NCBI GenBank assembly: GCA_033439795.1
Contig: JAUTDP010000001.1
Span: forward strand, 5,890,001-5,954,000
Direction: 5' to 3'
From: Sordaria brevicollis
Lineage: Eukaryota; Ascomycota; Sordariomycetes; Sordariales; Sordariaceae
Length of the DNA stretch: 64,000 bases
Shown: piece by piece, positions 47,658 through 59,541 of the stretch
Layout of the letters: each line of letters starts with the position of its first letter
How positions within the stretch are numbered: position 1 is the stretch's first letter
Notes under the pieces: generated by a model
Told to the model about the DNA's origin: nothing
Databases searched by the model: none
Seen by the model: the letters and a program-made list of their open reading frames with translations, nothing else
Program-made: the position numbers and the translations under genes

Positions 47658-48743
47658 TCAAGCCGCCTCATACACATAAAGCGTCGAATTCCTCTCGTCA
47701 GGCAAAAAGTACAGCCTCATTTTACCATCCACCACAGCCACATCCATCGGATTCTTGGTCATGGCCGCACCAAGGTCCGATACCAAGGTTACTGGAACTT
47801 CGTGTAAAGGAGCCATACTCTCCATGTCCACTATTGCGAGGCCGCCGATTCTTGTGTTTGCCAGGTCTGCCACGCCAGAGCATAGCATCACCGGCCGGGA
47901 CCCGTAGATCTGCTGTTCGTAACGGCCCAGGTACTTGCAGTCCTGATAGTCCACGAAGCTGCTCGGATTTTTGACCTCTGACTTGGGTCGAGTAAACTCG
48001 GGCGGCGCCAGAGGCTTATCATGACCGTTCCAGATCGATGCTTTGCGCGAACCCCAGTTCAAGGTGACGACGGTCCCAGATTTGGTGTCGTGGACCGCTC
48101 CTCCCTGATGGTCTGCGACACTCAGGATGGGCTCCGGTACCAGCGTGTTGGGGCGCATCCTCAAAAGCGTCCCCGTAGTGTTGGGACGGTACTGGGATAG
48201 AGTAGCCCAGATGAAAGTTCCATCATAATCGATGCCGCCGTTGTGGTACTAGTCGTGCTGTCAGCTGCGGTAACACTTGTGAGAGAGCGGGTTGCGCCAA
48301 TGGATGAATGGACATACCTCGAGTGACTTGGCTTTTGATATCGAGGCATCAGCGATACGTTTTCCTTTGCCATCAAAAACAATCATATGAGCGAAGCCTT
48401 CGCCAGCTGTTCTATCGGTGCCGTTGATGGTCTCATTGTACTTGATTGTCGGAACGATGTATTCACCGGCCGAGACGAAGTAGCGATCGTTACCAATGCG
48501 AACTAACCCTTCGGGCTCGTAAGTGTCACCTTCGAACTTGACCTTCTCAACAAGCTTCCATTTCGTAGAACGATCAAGCTCCACAAATTGCCGAATGATC
48601 TCTTTTGAGTCGGAAGCAGCGCCGGGTAATGGGTGAGGATGAGGGACAAAGGGCACGTCGGGTTGAAGGATGGTAATGTTGAGCCCGGATGGTGCCGGAG
48701 GTTTCGAAAAGAGTAAAGAGAGAACGGTGAGCGCTCTTATCAT
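47658..48743 (-). CDS. Secreted DUF6454-like protein, probable beta-propeller
   Basis: 338 aa from two exons (48743-48318 and 48248-47658). The ATG at 48743 gives a short hydrophobic start, MIRALTVLSLLFS, a probable signal peptide. The body contains repeated propeller-like segments: YEPEGLVRIGNDRYFVSAGEY, HMIVFDGKGKRIADASI, YHNGGIDYDGTFIWATLSQYRPN, GGAVHDTKSGTVVTLNWGSR, GYEQQIYG-like SFVDYQDCKYLGRYEQQIYG and NPMDVAVVDGKMRLYFLPDE. This matches a family of secreted fungal and bacterial proteins annotated as DUF6454; no activity is known to me. The propeller fold is inferred from the repeating pattern of a Gly/Asp turn followed by a hydrophobic strand. One potential N-glycosylation site lies in each of NIT, NET, NGT and NTT. 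It is divergent from the eL43-like gene. Confidence 0.75.
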
Positions 48744-49629
48744 CTTGCCGGGCAAGAGAACTTTTAAAGTTGAAGATGATTCAAGGGAGGTTGTCTTTAC
48801 CTCAATGTCGCTTGTCGGTTGCCAAGGTCAATGGCATGTTCTCCCGGAGGATCCTGACGACAATTGCGGAGCATTGGATGCGGGGACACGGCCCGGAGAC
48901 GGGCACTAACATTATCACCCCAACAAGGCCGGGGCATTGCCGATCGACCGGTCGGCCATTTGCCGTAGGCCGGTCTGTATTTAGGTACAGCATCTTTCCA
49001 CCGAAATTCACAGGGAATATTGCAAAGTCGAACGCATGTAAATGCTCAGCAATGTGACTATCGTTATTGTCGAAGTCAATGCATTTGAATATAGCAACTG
49101 CAAGTTCTATTGAGTGATTCAATTGGAGCATAGAAGGTACCTCTACGAAGATAGATTTACGCGAATCTTTCCGTGCTGTATTAGATTTTTTATTTCAAAC
49201 TTTCCAGTGTCATTCAGGCACGCTGAAATCTCGGTGTGTGGCCGGGGACTTCTTTACTGTTGCCAACTTGAACGTCACTGCGTCCAGTTTGTGCAGTGTT
49301 CCTTCCAAACTCGATCTTCAAACAATTCTTTACTCTTCGTGCCTTCCCTCATAACTTTTGGGCTTTCTTCGGACTTGGTTGTGACTGCCAAAGTCTTCGA
49401 ATCGTCTTCCAAGCCCTATCCTACCCTACCTCTATCCACGAAATCCAAAATGACCGCTTCTTGCACCTCTTTGCTTAATTCTCTCCCTGGTTTCTCTTTT
49501 GCACCCCCAAATCGCAGTCCTTGCCCCTTTGTTCGCTAGAATTCACCACGGCCGGGTCTCAACATTCGACCGCTCGACGACTTCTAACCCACTCGCAAGA
49601 CCGCTGTAGTTCGAAACAGAGTCGTCACA
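48744..49629. other. Divergent promoter region (DUF6454-like / eL43-like)
   Basis: 886 bp between diverging starts. The right side (49300-49629) is C/T-rich and resembles a ribosomal-protein-gene leader. No other gene is seen. Confidence 0.5.
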
Positions 49630-50261
49630 ATGGCAAAACACACCGTCAGTATGTATCACCTTCACTGATCTTGCCAAGCCTGGAGCGACCTCTGACTGAC
49701 CCCAACAGAGGTCGGGATTTCCGGCAAATATGGCACCAGGTAAGGGCACATGTTTCGTGACTAAAAGGCTTCTCCATTGCTCCCTTTCGTAGACAAGCCG
49801 GGACTGACATTGGCTGTTCCAGATACGGCTCCTCCCTGAGAAAACAATGCAAGCGACTTGAAGTACCCCAACACGCTCGCTATCCTTGGTTGGTATTCCC
49901 GCGCTGTCCTTGTCCTAACACCGTGGTGATGTTGTCCGCTAACAACGGAGTGGTTCTGCACCTCGCTGAAACAATCGCTAACCTTAACTTCGACGGCAGC
50001 ACTTTCTGTGGCAGAAAAACCATCAAGCGAGTCTCTTTTGGCATCTGGAAATGCCACGGCCAAGGTTGTGGTAAAGTTATGAGCGGCGGCGCTTACATGC
50101 TGGCGTAAGTTATCCTCCGTCAGCCTCAGATTGCACGACAGGACCTGTGTAGCTGTTAGCTAACTCTGATATCCATGAACAGTACTCCTGCTGCTGTCAC
50201 TGCCAGATCAACGCTTCGACGCCTGCGTGACATTGCGACTGGCAAGACAGGCCAGCAGTAA
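49630..50261 (+). CDS. Divergent ribosomal protein eL43 (L37a/L43) homologue
   Basis: 99 aa from five short exons: 49630-49648, 49709-49739, 49823-49888, 50000-50104 and 50183-50261. All phases agree. The N-terminal KVGISGKYGTRYGSSLRKQ and the segments QHARYPCTFCGRKTIKR, GIWKC, GGAY and ARSTLRRLRDIA follow the eL43 family. It departs from it in notable ways. The second zinc half is C57-x4-C62 (CHGQGC) instead of the usual C-x2-C. Position 26 is Cys and position 32 Pro where the usual protein has basic or Gln residues. The tail is longer by about seven residues. The intron 3 donor is GTTGGT. It may be a paralogue alongside a canonical gene elsewhere, or the sole lineage copy. Ribosome incorporation is unproven. 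Confidence 0.82.
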
Positions 50262-52034
50262 GGCCAAAATATGATATTGCAGACTCGTTCTCGGCTCCTC
50301 GTTGTTGCGACTAAATCTCGGCGGAATTTGCGGGCCGATGTACTGGAGAAGGCGGTTGTTTGTCTCGTGATGAAATGACCTCGAGTTCGGCACCACATCG
50401 AGAAAGCCGCTCTATTTCAGCTCTGCTTCAGTCAATAGATTGCAATAAACCGCGATAACTCGGCGACCCATCTTGTTTTCGTCAAGCGGATATTGTACTG
50501 CTCTTCAAAATATCGACAGAGACCTGGATCGCAACCTGTTGAAGGCGAAAAGACCGAGTGAGTGTCGAGGCAACCCGTTGAGAACTCGGATAAGCTTAAT
50601 CGGAACTGCATGGTTCCTGGTTCCTTGGCAGGAGAACGTTCGACACCATCCCGACAGTGCCGATGGAGCTATTCCGACAACGGTCATGGACACAAAATGG
50701 AGACTGACTGGGGCAGACTGACGGTGTGACATTTCTCCTTGTGGTCACCGCAAATTGTCGATAGCTTCACGTGTGCCCGGGACGAATATAAAAGCGTAAC
50801 AAGGCCTTTGTGTTTCTCTCCGTTCGTTATGCCATTTGGCCTCCCACGTTTGAAAGGTTTCGGATGCCATGTGATTGTTGGTGCGTTGAAGAAACACTTC
50901 TGCACCAGAAACAGAACACCGCGTGTACGAGTGTGGCACAGCCGCCCTGCCACCGTGGCGTGGCCCAAAGAAGCGGGTCAGTTGAAGATAGTGGAGGCTT
51001 CATTGGCCAACACTTGCGTCTCCCCACAGCCTGATGTCATGCAGGACTCCACTAACTGGACCCTTTGGAGGTTGATCTGCGGCCGGCAGACGACGGCTTG
51101 TCATTCAGCGGCGCAACCGGGGCGGAACCAGCTTGTGATCGGCCGTCCACCGTCAAATTAGCGAGCTCATGATATTTTTTCAGGGGCAAAGACGAGTTCT
51201 GAACAGCTTTACAGTGGTGGCTTAGACGAGGGAGTGGCCCGAATGGCTCGAATGGAAACAAAAGAGCTCAATTGACCCGCCAGACAGTTGCGTCTGCAGA
51301 GCTGACTTGAGGTTGTCATGAGTCGACCATCTCGGAGTTTGTGTTGCAAATCGGAAGTTTTGTGCTCTCTCGGGCAACTAACAAGGAGCAACGGAACTCA
51401 CCTCCAGGATCTTTACGTACCCTTTATCTAATCTTTTCTTAGATTCAGGCAACTTCCCAAACTTCCCATTTCTTCCAGGATCAGCTCTGCTCTCGTTGGT
51501 GCTTTGCGCCTGAAGCAAGATTGGAACTATAAACTCTTTGTCTGGTCACATTCAGCAATCCTAAAACCGGACACCTCTTGGAGTTTCCCACTGATCATTC
51601 CCCCTTTCACCGGTCACGTAATGACCTTGCAGAAAAAAGTGTGCCACCTGCAACAACATCCACTCAAGAGATCCATCCGAACTTCAAGTCGGTGGCCTCC
51701 AGCCTCCTGGGCTTCAACTCGAAACCCCTGATCCCTTCTGCCCAGCTGCCTTTCTCTTCAACCGTCCAAGTGACGACCCACCTGGTCCACGACAGTCCCA
51801 CACCGCAGATTGCGATACCCCAGAGAAATAAACAGAGGACGAGGGAGCATTTCCAAACCTTACTTGAACAGCATCTTCGACCTTTACACACAAAACAAAA
51901 AATACTCATATCATATCATATAACCAACCTTCATCCCCGAATACGACCGCTTCTGCCCTAACCCCCCCCCCCCCTTCGAAACCTAGCGGAAGCGAGCAGT
52001 CAACCGAAACACAATTCCATATCATCCCGATATC
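50262..52034. other. Intergenic region upstream of MARVEL gene
   Basis: 1.77 kb without supported genes. The last 550 bp are C/T- and A-rich leader-like sequence, including a run of 13 C at 51962-51974 just 61 bp before the MARVEL start codon. Confidence 0.5.
51962..51974 (+). repeat. C13 homopolymer in the MARVEL gene leader
   Basis: Thirteen consecutive C residues, probably transcribed as part of the 5' UTR. Such tracts are length-unstable and are also a common site of sequencing error. Confidence 0.85.
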
Positions 52035-53016
52035 ATGGGTGCAAAGACAGGCGCCTTCCTCCGAAGCGTGCAGGGCCTCATCCGCGGCATTCAGTTCGGC
52101 TGTGCCGCCACGGTGTTGGCCCTGACCTCTTACTTCCTGGCCACCATGGCCAACCACGGCCTCGACATCGACGTCCACCTCCGCGCAGTTGAGGGTATCT
52201 CGGGCGGTATCACGGCCTACACCTTGTTCACCATCCTGATACTATGCTGTATCCCCGGTCAGCCGTTCTTCTCCTTCATTATGATGGTGGTTGACGTCTG
52301 CTGCTGTGGTGCCCTCATCTACGTTGCTATTCGCAACAAGAACGGCGCCAACACCTGCGAGGGTATCGTCGACACTCCCTACGGCAAGGGTGACTCCAAC
52401 ACCAACGCCGTCGACAACGGCCATGGCGGTTTCACCATCCTTCCTAGCTTGCACCATGCTTGCAAGATGGAGACTGCTTGCTTGGCTGTTTCGATTATTG
52501 GATGGTTAGTTCTTCTTTCCCTCTTGCCCCGCATGCTATCCGTTTGACATTACTAACATATTGCCCAGCGTCTTCTTCATCCTCTCCCCCTTTATGGAAG
52601 TAGTCCTCGTCCGCCACCGCAAGAAGGAGCAGCGCTACGGCCCTTCGCCCGCCAACGACTACACCTCCGGCAGCGGTCGCAAACCCGGTTTCTTCGCCAG
52701 CCTCCGCGGCAAGAACGGCAACACCCACCCCGACGCCGATCTGATGAGCAACAAGTTGCCCGAGCACACCAGCCCCGCTGACGTCCGCGATAGTTACGCG
52801 ACGGAGCAGACTCGTGTCGACAACAACACTGGTGCCTACGGTAGCTACAACCCTTACAACGAGACGCCCGTTGGCAACACTTATAGCCCCCCGCACGCTG
52901 GTGCCGGTGGCGGCAACTACAACAAGTACGATATGAGCTTTGGTCAGCAGCAGCAGGATATTGCCATGGGACAGTATCCCCAGGGTGGGGCTGATCATGT
53001 TTATGATCGGAGATAA
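52035..53016 (+). CDS. MARVEL-domain four-helix membrane protein
   Basis: 305 aa from two exons (52035-52504 and 52569-53016). Four membrane helices are visible: about 18-38 (FGCAATVLALTSYFLA), 55-75 (GGITAYTLFTILILCCIP), 78-98 (FFSFIMMVVDVCCCGALIYVAI) and 145-172 (ACLAVSIIGCVFFILSPFMEVVLV), the last one interrupted by the intron. This spacing is that of MARVEL proteins, which sit in membrane microdomains such as eisosomes or vesicle-fusion sites. The loop after helix 3 carries two Cys (ANTCEG and HHACKM) that could pair. The cytosolic tail of about 125 residues is Tyr/Asn/Gly-rich and probably disordered. It is convergent with ham-2. The role in this organism is not evident. Confidence 0.88.
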
Positions 53017-54020
53017 GAGGACCGAAGGAGCCCTGAAGTGATAAAAAGCTCAAAGGCTGTATTTCAGGTTCATTGAATTTTCTGACCGCCTGTCCTCTTC
53101 TGGAAAGGGGAAACACGCGGTGAAGCGGGGAAAGATCTGGTTGCTGGATAAGAGAGGAAGATACCCCGATGAATGCAGTATACTTTGGTGCTGGAGAGAA
53201 ACGGAGGAGGGATTGCATCACAGTACAGCACCGGCCTCACGGCTTTAGACTTCGCTTAGAAGGGGCCACCGGATACATCGGAACCATAAACGGGATACAC
53301 GGGACCGGAGAAAACCCCACCCCCCAAGCAAGGCAACAGACTCCACGATTGCTTGCTGATCCGATGGCGGAGTTGATCGCCTGGGCTTGTTGAGAATTTG
53401 AGGTACATTAGGGTACACTAGAAGAGCAGAGCAGAGGAGGAGGTGGCTGATATAAAGAGGATATCGCGCATACAAGAGGAAACCAGGAACCAAGATACCC
53501 CCCGGACATTACATAGCATGATGGCATTAAACGCAAGTCTAGAGTGGTTCTCCTAGACTTAGATACTACCACCAAATAATATTAATCGAAGAATTAACAA
53601 AAGTTCTTTTCGCCAAGCTTAACGTGATTGGTTTCCTATCGTCTATCATTAACACATAAATGGCCTTGCGCTCGATCCCAACTTTCGGGCAGAAACCGCT
53701 GAAAAGGATATAGATATTTCGTCCTTCGTCACATTTTACTCAGCGTTCTCACGTCCCCACGACGTCCAAGAAAAGTTCCGCCATCCCCGTCCATTTACCC
53801 AAACAATCTTCCCGTTCTCCATCTTGGCAATGGCCCGCATAGCCCTCATAGAGCCCATGCGTTTCGAAGCTTCACGCAGTAAAGCATCACCAACAGCGTT
53901 GGCTTCTATTTTGCCCGTTGTCGATTCCCTCAGGCCACACCAAATCTCGCCAAGAACAGAAAGATCATGATCTGCTAAAGTAACATGTGAAGGTGAAGAA
54001 GAAGAAGAAGAAGAAGAGCC
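53017..54020. other. Convergent 3' flanks of MARVEL gene and ham-2
   Basis: 1.0 kb between facing stop codons, presumably the two 3' UTRs plus spacer. An AT-rich stretch lies at 53560-53700. No gene is seen. Confidence 0.55.
53995..54015 (+). repeat. (GAA)7 microsatellite next to the ham-2 stop codon
   Basis: Seven GAA triplets ending five bases beyond the ham-2 stop codon (the TAG read on the minus strand at 54023-54021), thus in its 3' UTR. Confidence 0.9.
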
Positions 54021-57000
54021 CTAACTCGTCCACCCCATCGAAGCTTCATGCTCCGTCTGCGCCGCCGCAGCCGCAGCCGCGTACTCGATGCCCGCCATGC
54101 CGCTCATACCGGGCATTGAACCGATTCCTCCGCCCATGCTCATGTTCATGCTCATGTTCATACCTGGCATTCCTATTCCCATTGGCGGCATACCGCCAGA
54201 CATGCTCATGCCCATCCCAGGCATCATCAGCTCAGGACCGCCACCGGCACCATCCATACCCATGCCTCCTCCAGCCATGATCCCCTCCCAACCCATCCAA
54301 TCCGTCTTCTCCAGCTCTCGGGTAAAGAAATCTCTCTCCTCTCGCATGGCAGCCGTCACCTCGGCACCCATCCTGTCCGGGTAGCGTTGAACATTGAACC
54401 AATGCGTCAGAGATCTAAGTGCCTGCTCAAGCGGCAAAGCTTCCTCCACCTCGGCATCCACGTCCGAGCCGGATAACCACTCATCCCGCAACTCGGGGCG
54501 GCAGTGCAGGTAGATGGCGGTGATGACGCGCATGTTGGACTGGCGCCACTTGCGGCCGCAGTAGGGGACCTGGTTCTTGAAGAGCTTGAGCGTGTACAGG
54601 CGCAGTTCCTGTTGAGGGACCTTGAGGGACTTGCGCAAGATGTTGGAGGATTTGTAGTGCACGAGTAGCAGGTTACGGTGGGCTTTGTGTTTGCAAATCT
54701 TTTGCATCACGCGCAGGTAGTTGATTAGAGAAAAGAAGTTGCGGCGGGAGAAGTCGGTGATGGGTTCTTTGGGGAGCGGGTTGACAGGGTAACCGAGCTC
54801 GTCGACCTCTGGACGGGTGGGGACGCCGGCATTTTCTGACTGTGATTGTTGCTGGGTTGATTGAGAGAATTGGGAGGAATTGTCGGGTGGTCCTCCCCTT
54901 TCGGCAATAGGGGGTGATCGGTTCCTCTTGATGGCAGGAGGCGCCGCTTCGTCTTCGCTTATGTCGACATCTTCGAAGTCGGTGGCCGTAGGGTTAAGGG
55001 GACCCTGTTTGGGAATCGCGCCGGAAATGGTGGCGCAGAAGTAGAAGAAACTGATTATCCACTGGTTAGTTACGTGTGTTCTTTGAGGGGGAACAATCAA
55101 AGAAGAAGAAGCGAAATCACTCACCTGTTCTCTATCCTGTCGGTTTTGCTCTCAACCACCTGCTGCACATCATGCAGAGCAAAGAGCTTCAGTACTAGAG
55201 GAAGGTAGTTAGAGTCCAAAAGTAGCTGTGTGAAGTACTCGAACTTGAGAATATCTGGACATATATTGGTTAGCAGTGCGTCTATACCCGTCTTCCTCCC
55301 ATGATCAACTTACGTGACAGCTTCAGCCACTTCAACAACAGGATCATGATACCCGTTACTGCCTTCGCTGCGATCTCTCTGCTCCTTGCCTCATCTACAT
55401 TGTCGTCTGAAGCTTCAGGGTCGTGGGCGGCAGTGTTGCCATTATTTTGACCCCGACCCTGAGGAGGTACTCGCCCATTGTTTTGAGGGCCAGGGCCTTG
55501 CTGCCCTGGTTGCGGCTGAACGAGACTGCTGGCAATAGCAACAATCGCCTTCAGCAGCACAATGACTAGTGACTGCAGATGGGGGAGGGCCTCTTTCTGT
55601 AATGATTAGGAAGGTCAGTAGATGATATGAAACAGACACTATCACCACCCGTTACTTACGTAAAACTCCTCCACGGCCTCAAGTCGATGCTTAATATCAT
55701 CATCGACAGGCCGAGGTCCAAGATCAATTTCGTGACCCTGCCCCTCTTTCTTCTTCTCGGTGTCTTTCAACAAACCCAGCTCCTCCTTCTCCTCAAGTGT
55801 CAGTTCAGAAAGATCAAGTTCGTCAATAAGATCATCGTCAACGCCTTCCCATCCGCGCTCAAACTTGAGGAACCTCTCGCGCTCTTCCCAGAGTTGCCTG
55901 GTAGCCCGGGTCATCCTGGTCCTCGTGGAGAATAGCTCGCCGGCTTCGATGATGGAGGCGGGAACATCGCTTCCTTCCCATTTCCTGCCTACCAGTAGAT
56001 CCTGGAGTCCGGCGCCACCCTTTCCGCCAGCGCTGTTGCTGGTGGCATCCAGGGGGGGGTACATGAATGGAAAGTTTTGGTTAGTCTGATAATTCTGCTT
56101 CTTACCGCCTTTACCGCCGACACCCGGGCTCGGAGGAGGAGAAGGGGCCGGAGTGGCAATATGGACCGGTTGGTGGAGGATCGAGGCCGAGGCGCTCTGG
56201 TTCGGTGGGCCGGGAAGGATACCGTTCTGTCCATTATTCCTGGTTGGGTGGTTAGGTAGCGGGGGAAGAATTGAGGTCTGCTCTGCTTCCAGAGGAATGG
56301 CACACTGGGGTGGGATATACGACGGATACTTGGATGTGATCTCTTGCCGGAAGACATGGTAGTCCAGTGGAGAGGCAGTGATGATTTCCTTGTCCTTAAC
56401 GTCGGATAGTGTCTCTGCCGTGGCCTTTTTCGCATCCGCGATGTGCTTGGTACCGCCAAAGACTAGGAGAAGTGACTTCCAGAACAAAAGAAAGACCTGG
56501 GAACTCATGAGCATTCGATGTTGGTTGACGGCGACCGGGATTCCAAAGGTAGTTGAACCGACCTGGGTCTGGGGGAGGATGTTCCTGTCGTCCCATCGGA
56601 GTTTGGCCGTGGCGTGTAACATGAAGTGGACCAGGGTTGGGTTGAGGGCAACTGTCATCTGTTAGCGAACTCACCAGAGAGCCATACGTGTTGAAGGGGA
56701 CTTCGTACGTAGCTCTTTGCGGACCAATGCCATATCCTCAGGGTCGTCCAGCGTTGTCTGCAGGGAGATATACACGATAGTCATTAGATGCATCAGAAGC
56801 ATCAGCTCGTCGTTATGCATGATGTTCCCAATTTCTCCATCATCCTCCCAGAACGGCTCGAAGGCCTTCCTCAACGCATCCCATATGGGAGGAATGGCAC
56901 CACACTTGGCAAGTAGCTTGACTCCCGCCTTCATAGCATCGAGCTGTTCCTTGGTGGCGGCGGACTTGACCTTATGATCTGCAAGATTTGGCAGACTCGC

Positions 57001-57639
57001 TGCCTTGACAGTCTCGACCCAACGTCCCAGCACTACGTATAGGACCGGACCAACAGCTGTGGTGTGGGCCCCGCGATCGGTCGACGCTTGTAGCTGTTCT
57101 ACGGCGTCCCGCACGAACTTCTCCCTATCACTGTCGCTGACGCTGTCCCAAGTCTCATCATTCTTGAACATCTTTTCCCAAGCCTCGTTGAAATCCTTCA
57201 TGGCCCTGCTCAGGCGCGCACATTCCCAGAAATTGTAGAGGAACCACTCGTCCACCTCCTCCTCGATGGGGCCCATATCTGTGTAGACATAGTCGTAGGC
57301 GATCGGCTCGGACTTGGGGAACTCGGCAACGATCCTTCGTAGTTGGGCCAAAGATAGCGAGTCCTGAGGTGGTGCCGACGCATTGTTGGCGTTGCCGGAG
57401 CCGGAGTTGGAGGGAACTGGCGGCGGAGGGTTCGAGGGTGCTGCTGGAGGAGGAGCCGAGGGCTGATTCCTCTGGAGAGTCGGGCGAGCTGGTAGGACCG
57501 GTGCATTTGGCCTTTCCGAAAGATCGGGCAAGGCTTCGGAGGTTGTGCTCACTGCATCGCTGGTCGGTTTGGCGCTTTTCTCTGCGCTGTCGCCGGAGGA
57601 TGATGTGCTTCTAGACCAGAGCGCGTTCATGATGGTCAT
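54021..57639 (-). CDS. ham-2: HAM-2, STRIP/Far11-like scaffold of the STRIPAK complex
   Basis: Required in Neurospora for hyphal fusion and part of the STRIPAK signalling complex at the nuclear envelope. Five exons by my reading: 57639-56709, 56651-55660, 55596-55314, 55254-55125 and 55050-54021, giving 1121 aa. The acceptor at 55051 was chosen because it leaves a CTAAC branch site at normal distance. A Pro-rich disordered N-terminus (to about residue 105) precedes the N1221 domain (AYDYVYTDMGPIEEEVDEWFLYNFWECARL ... LLALNPTLVHFMLHATAKLRW). The C-terminal DUF3402 domain includes KFEYFTQLLLDSNYLPLVLKLF, NFFSLINYLRVMQKICKHKAHRNLLLVHYKSS and KNQVPYCGRKWRQSNMRVITAIYLHCRPELRDEW. The C-terminal 90 residues are Met/Gly-rich repeats (GMGMS, GMPGMNMSMNMSMG). 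A second Met, three codons in (57630), is an alternative start. Confidence 0.93.
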
Positions 57640-58369
57640 GGAGGGTGGTGGATGGTGGTGGATGGTGGGGCAGATGTTTGGCTGCAACTGTGACGGGAGG
57701 AAGGGCCAGTGACGAGACCGCTAAACTGAAGATATCGGGGGCGTTTCAGGGGTCGATGGTTGTTGGATCTGTCGATAAGACTACCTCATGTTTGTTGAAT
57801 ATGGTATACCGTTGATTCTGGCCAACAAGATCAAGTAGGAAAGTATGTCGAGTTGATGTTTGGGAGAAAAAGTCAAGTCAACATGCTCTTTCCTCGTGCT
57901 GTGCTGGGGGGTGCAATGCACAGTTGCTATAGTAGTGAGAACTTGAAGGCGCTGATACGGAGAGCTTGCCGCGTTCCTGCCGCGCTAGAGACAGCTTGAC
58001 GTCGGGTAGCGTTACCGCCTGCCGCTTGTGATTGGTCGGATTATCGATGTTACTGTAGGGAAGAAACATCGGTGCTTTTGCTCTTCGTCTAACGACAACA
58101 ACCTGAGATTCATAGGATTGCGCAAGACAATCTTGATTTGTAAATAACATGATATCCGTTAGATGGATTCGCTGGGAGGAAGACTTAGTTTTGCTGACTT
58201 GACATGACTGTTTCAAAATTCTCAACGGATACATATGACGACCCTGGAAGTACCAGGACGAGAGAACTGGCAGACTTTCAGGGATTTGTTTACAAGAGGC
58301 AATCATCATCTTTTCCCTTTGTCTTACACACGCCGTACATTAACCCATCACCATCTGGCTACGAACCAC
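57640..58369. other. Spacer between ham-2 start and DUF2011-like stop
   Basis: 730 bp holding the ham-2 promoter and 5' leader and the 3' UTR of the upstream minus-strand gene. No gene is seen. Confidence 0.55.
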
Positions 58370-59541
58370 TCACTCCTCCATCTTATTCTCCTTCTCACCC
58401 TCCGAATCCGAATCCTGCCCAACCGCAGACATTGCATCACCAACCGAACTTCCCGCCTTGCCCGCCATCTTCTTCTCCTTCTCCTTCTGTCTCCTCTTCA
58501 ACTTCTTCTCCCTATTCAGCCTCTTCTTCTTCTCCTTCAGATGTTCCTCCTTGGTCATCTTCTTCTTCTGCTCCGCCTCCTCCTTCTCTTTTCTCGCCTT
58601 CTCCTTGATCCGGAAAGCAATTCTCCCCTTCTTTCCCAGCCTCTTCTTCTTTTTCTTTTCCGACTGCTGCTGCTCACCACCTGCCGTCGCTTGTTGGTGT
58701 TGGACTTCAGTTCCCGTGACGATATGCCTGCCGTACAGAATTTCCGCGCCCTCTGCCCCCTTCCCCTTCACGGTAACGATAATCTTCTTCACCCTCCACG
58801 GTACCTCAAGTCCCCAAGCCCTTTGCTTGGCCCAGTTGAAGATGTCTTGGCTGGTCACCGCCGCGGCCTCGAACTGCTCCTTTTGCTCGGGCGTGAGCTC
58901 GCCGCGTATGTAGTAGGATAAAGGTCGGTCTGCTATGATCGTCTCGCCGGCGCCATCCTCTTCTTCTTTGGAGGGGAGGACGATCTTTGATGGGGCTGAG
59001 GTGGAGAAGAGGCGGAATTCGAATTCGGGAGCTTCTTCTGCTTCTTCTTGTGGTGGCTGGTCTTGCATTGGTGTGTCGTCTTCTGAGTCGCTCTCATCAT
59101 CTGAGGATGAGGAATCGTCATCCTTCTTTTCTGTTTGCTTCGTGTCCTTCTTCTTCTTCTTCTCTATCTTCTCCTCCTTTTTGGCTACTGGAGCCTTCGT
59201 CACCTCTTTCTCAGCGGGAGTGGCCTTATCATCCTCAGCCACATCACCGTCGAACTCAAACTTCAATGAAAGCAGGCTGGAAAGTTTGGCGTTGAGTAGT
59301 TGAGCCTTGGCTTCCGCCTCGGCTTCGTCCGCGGTGTCCGGACTTGAGTCGCGATCGGAGCCCGCTGAGCCAAAGAGCTCATCTCTTCTTACTCTGTATT
59401 GGGCAGGTCAGGAAGAGGTCCTCTGCATTATGTGTGTGTACCGTGACATATCTGAAGTAATGTGTCTGGTGCATCGATATGCTGGATACGAGAAGGGCTT
59501 TGGGTGAAAACTGACCGCTTTGCGTCGGGTACTTCGAACAT
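58370..59541 (-). CDS. Highly charged DUF2011-like protein
   Basis: 349 aa from a 26 bp first exon (59541-59516) and 59393-58370. The start MFEVPDAKRVRRDELF, built across the intron, is the conserved opening of the fungal DUF2011 family. An acidic Ser/Asp stretch (SSSSDDESDSEDD) follows, flanked by Lys runs. A folded core (about 155-245) contains FEFRLFSTSAPSKIVL, RPLSYYIRGELTPEQKEQFEAAAVTSQDIFNWAK and PWRVKKIIVTV. The Lys/Glu-rich helical tail (KEKARKEKEEAEQKKK, RREKKLKRRQKEKEKK) resembles nuclear or nucleolar proteins. Function is unknown to me; a role in ribosome assembly would be guesswork. It lies between ham-2 and vib-1. Confidence 0.85.
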
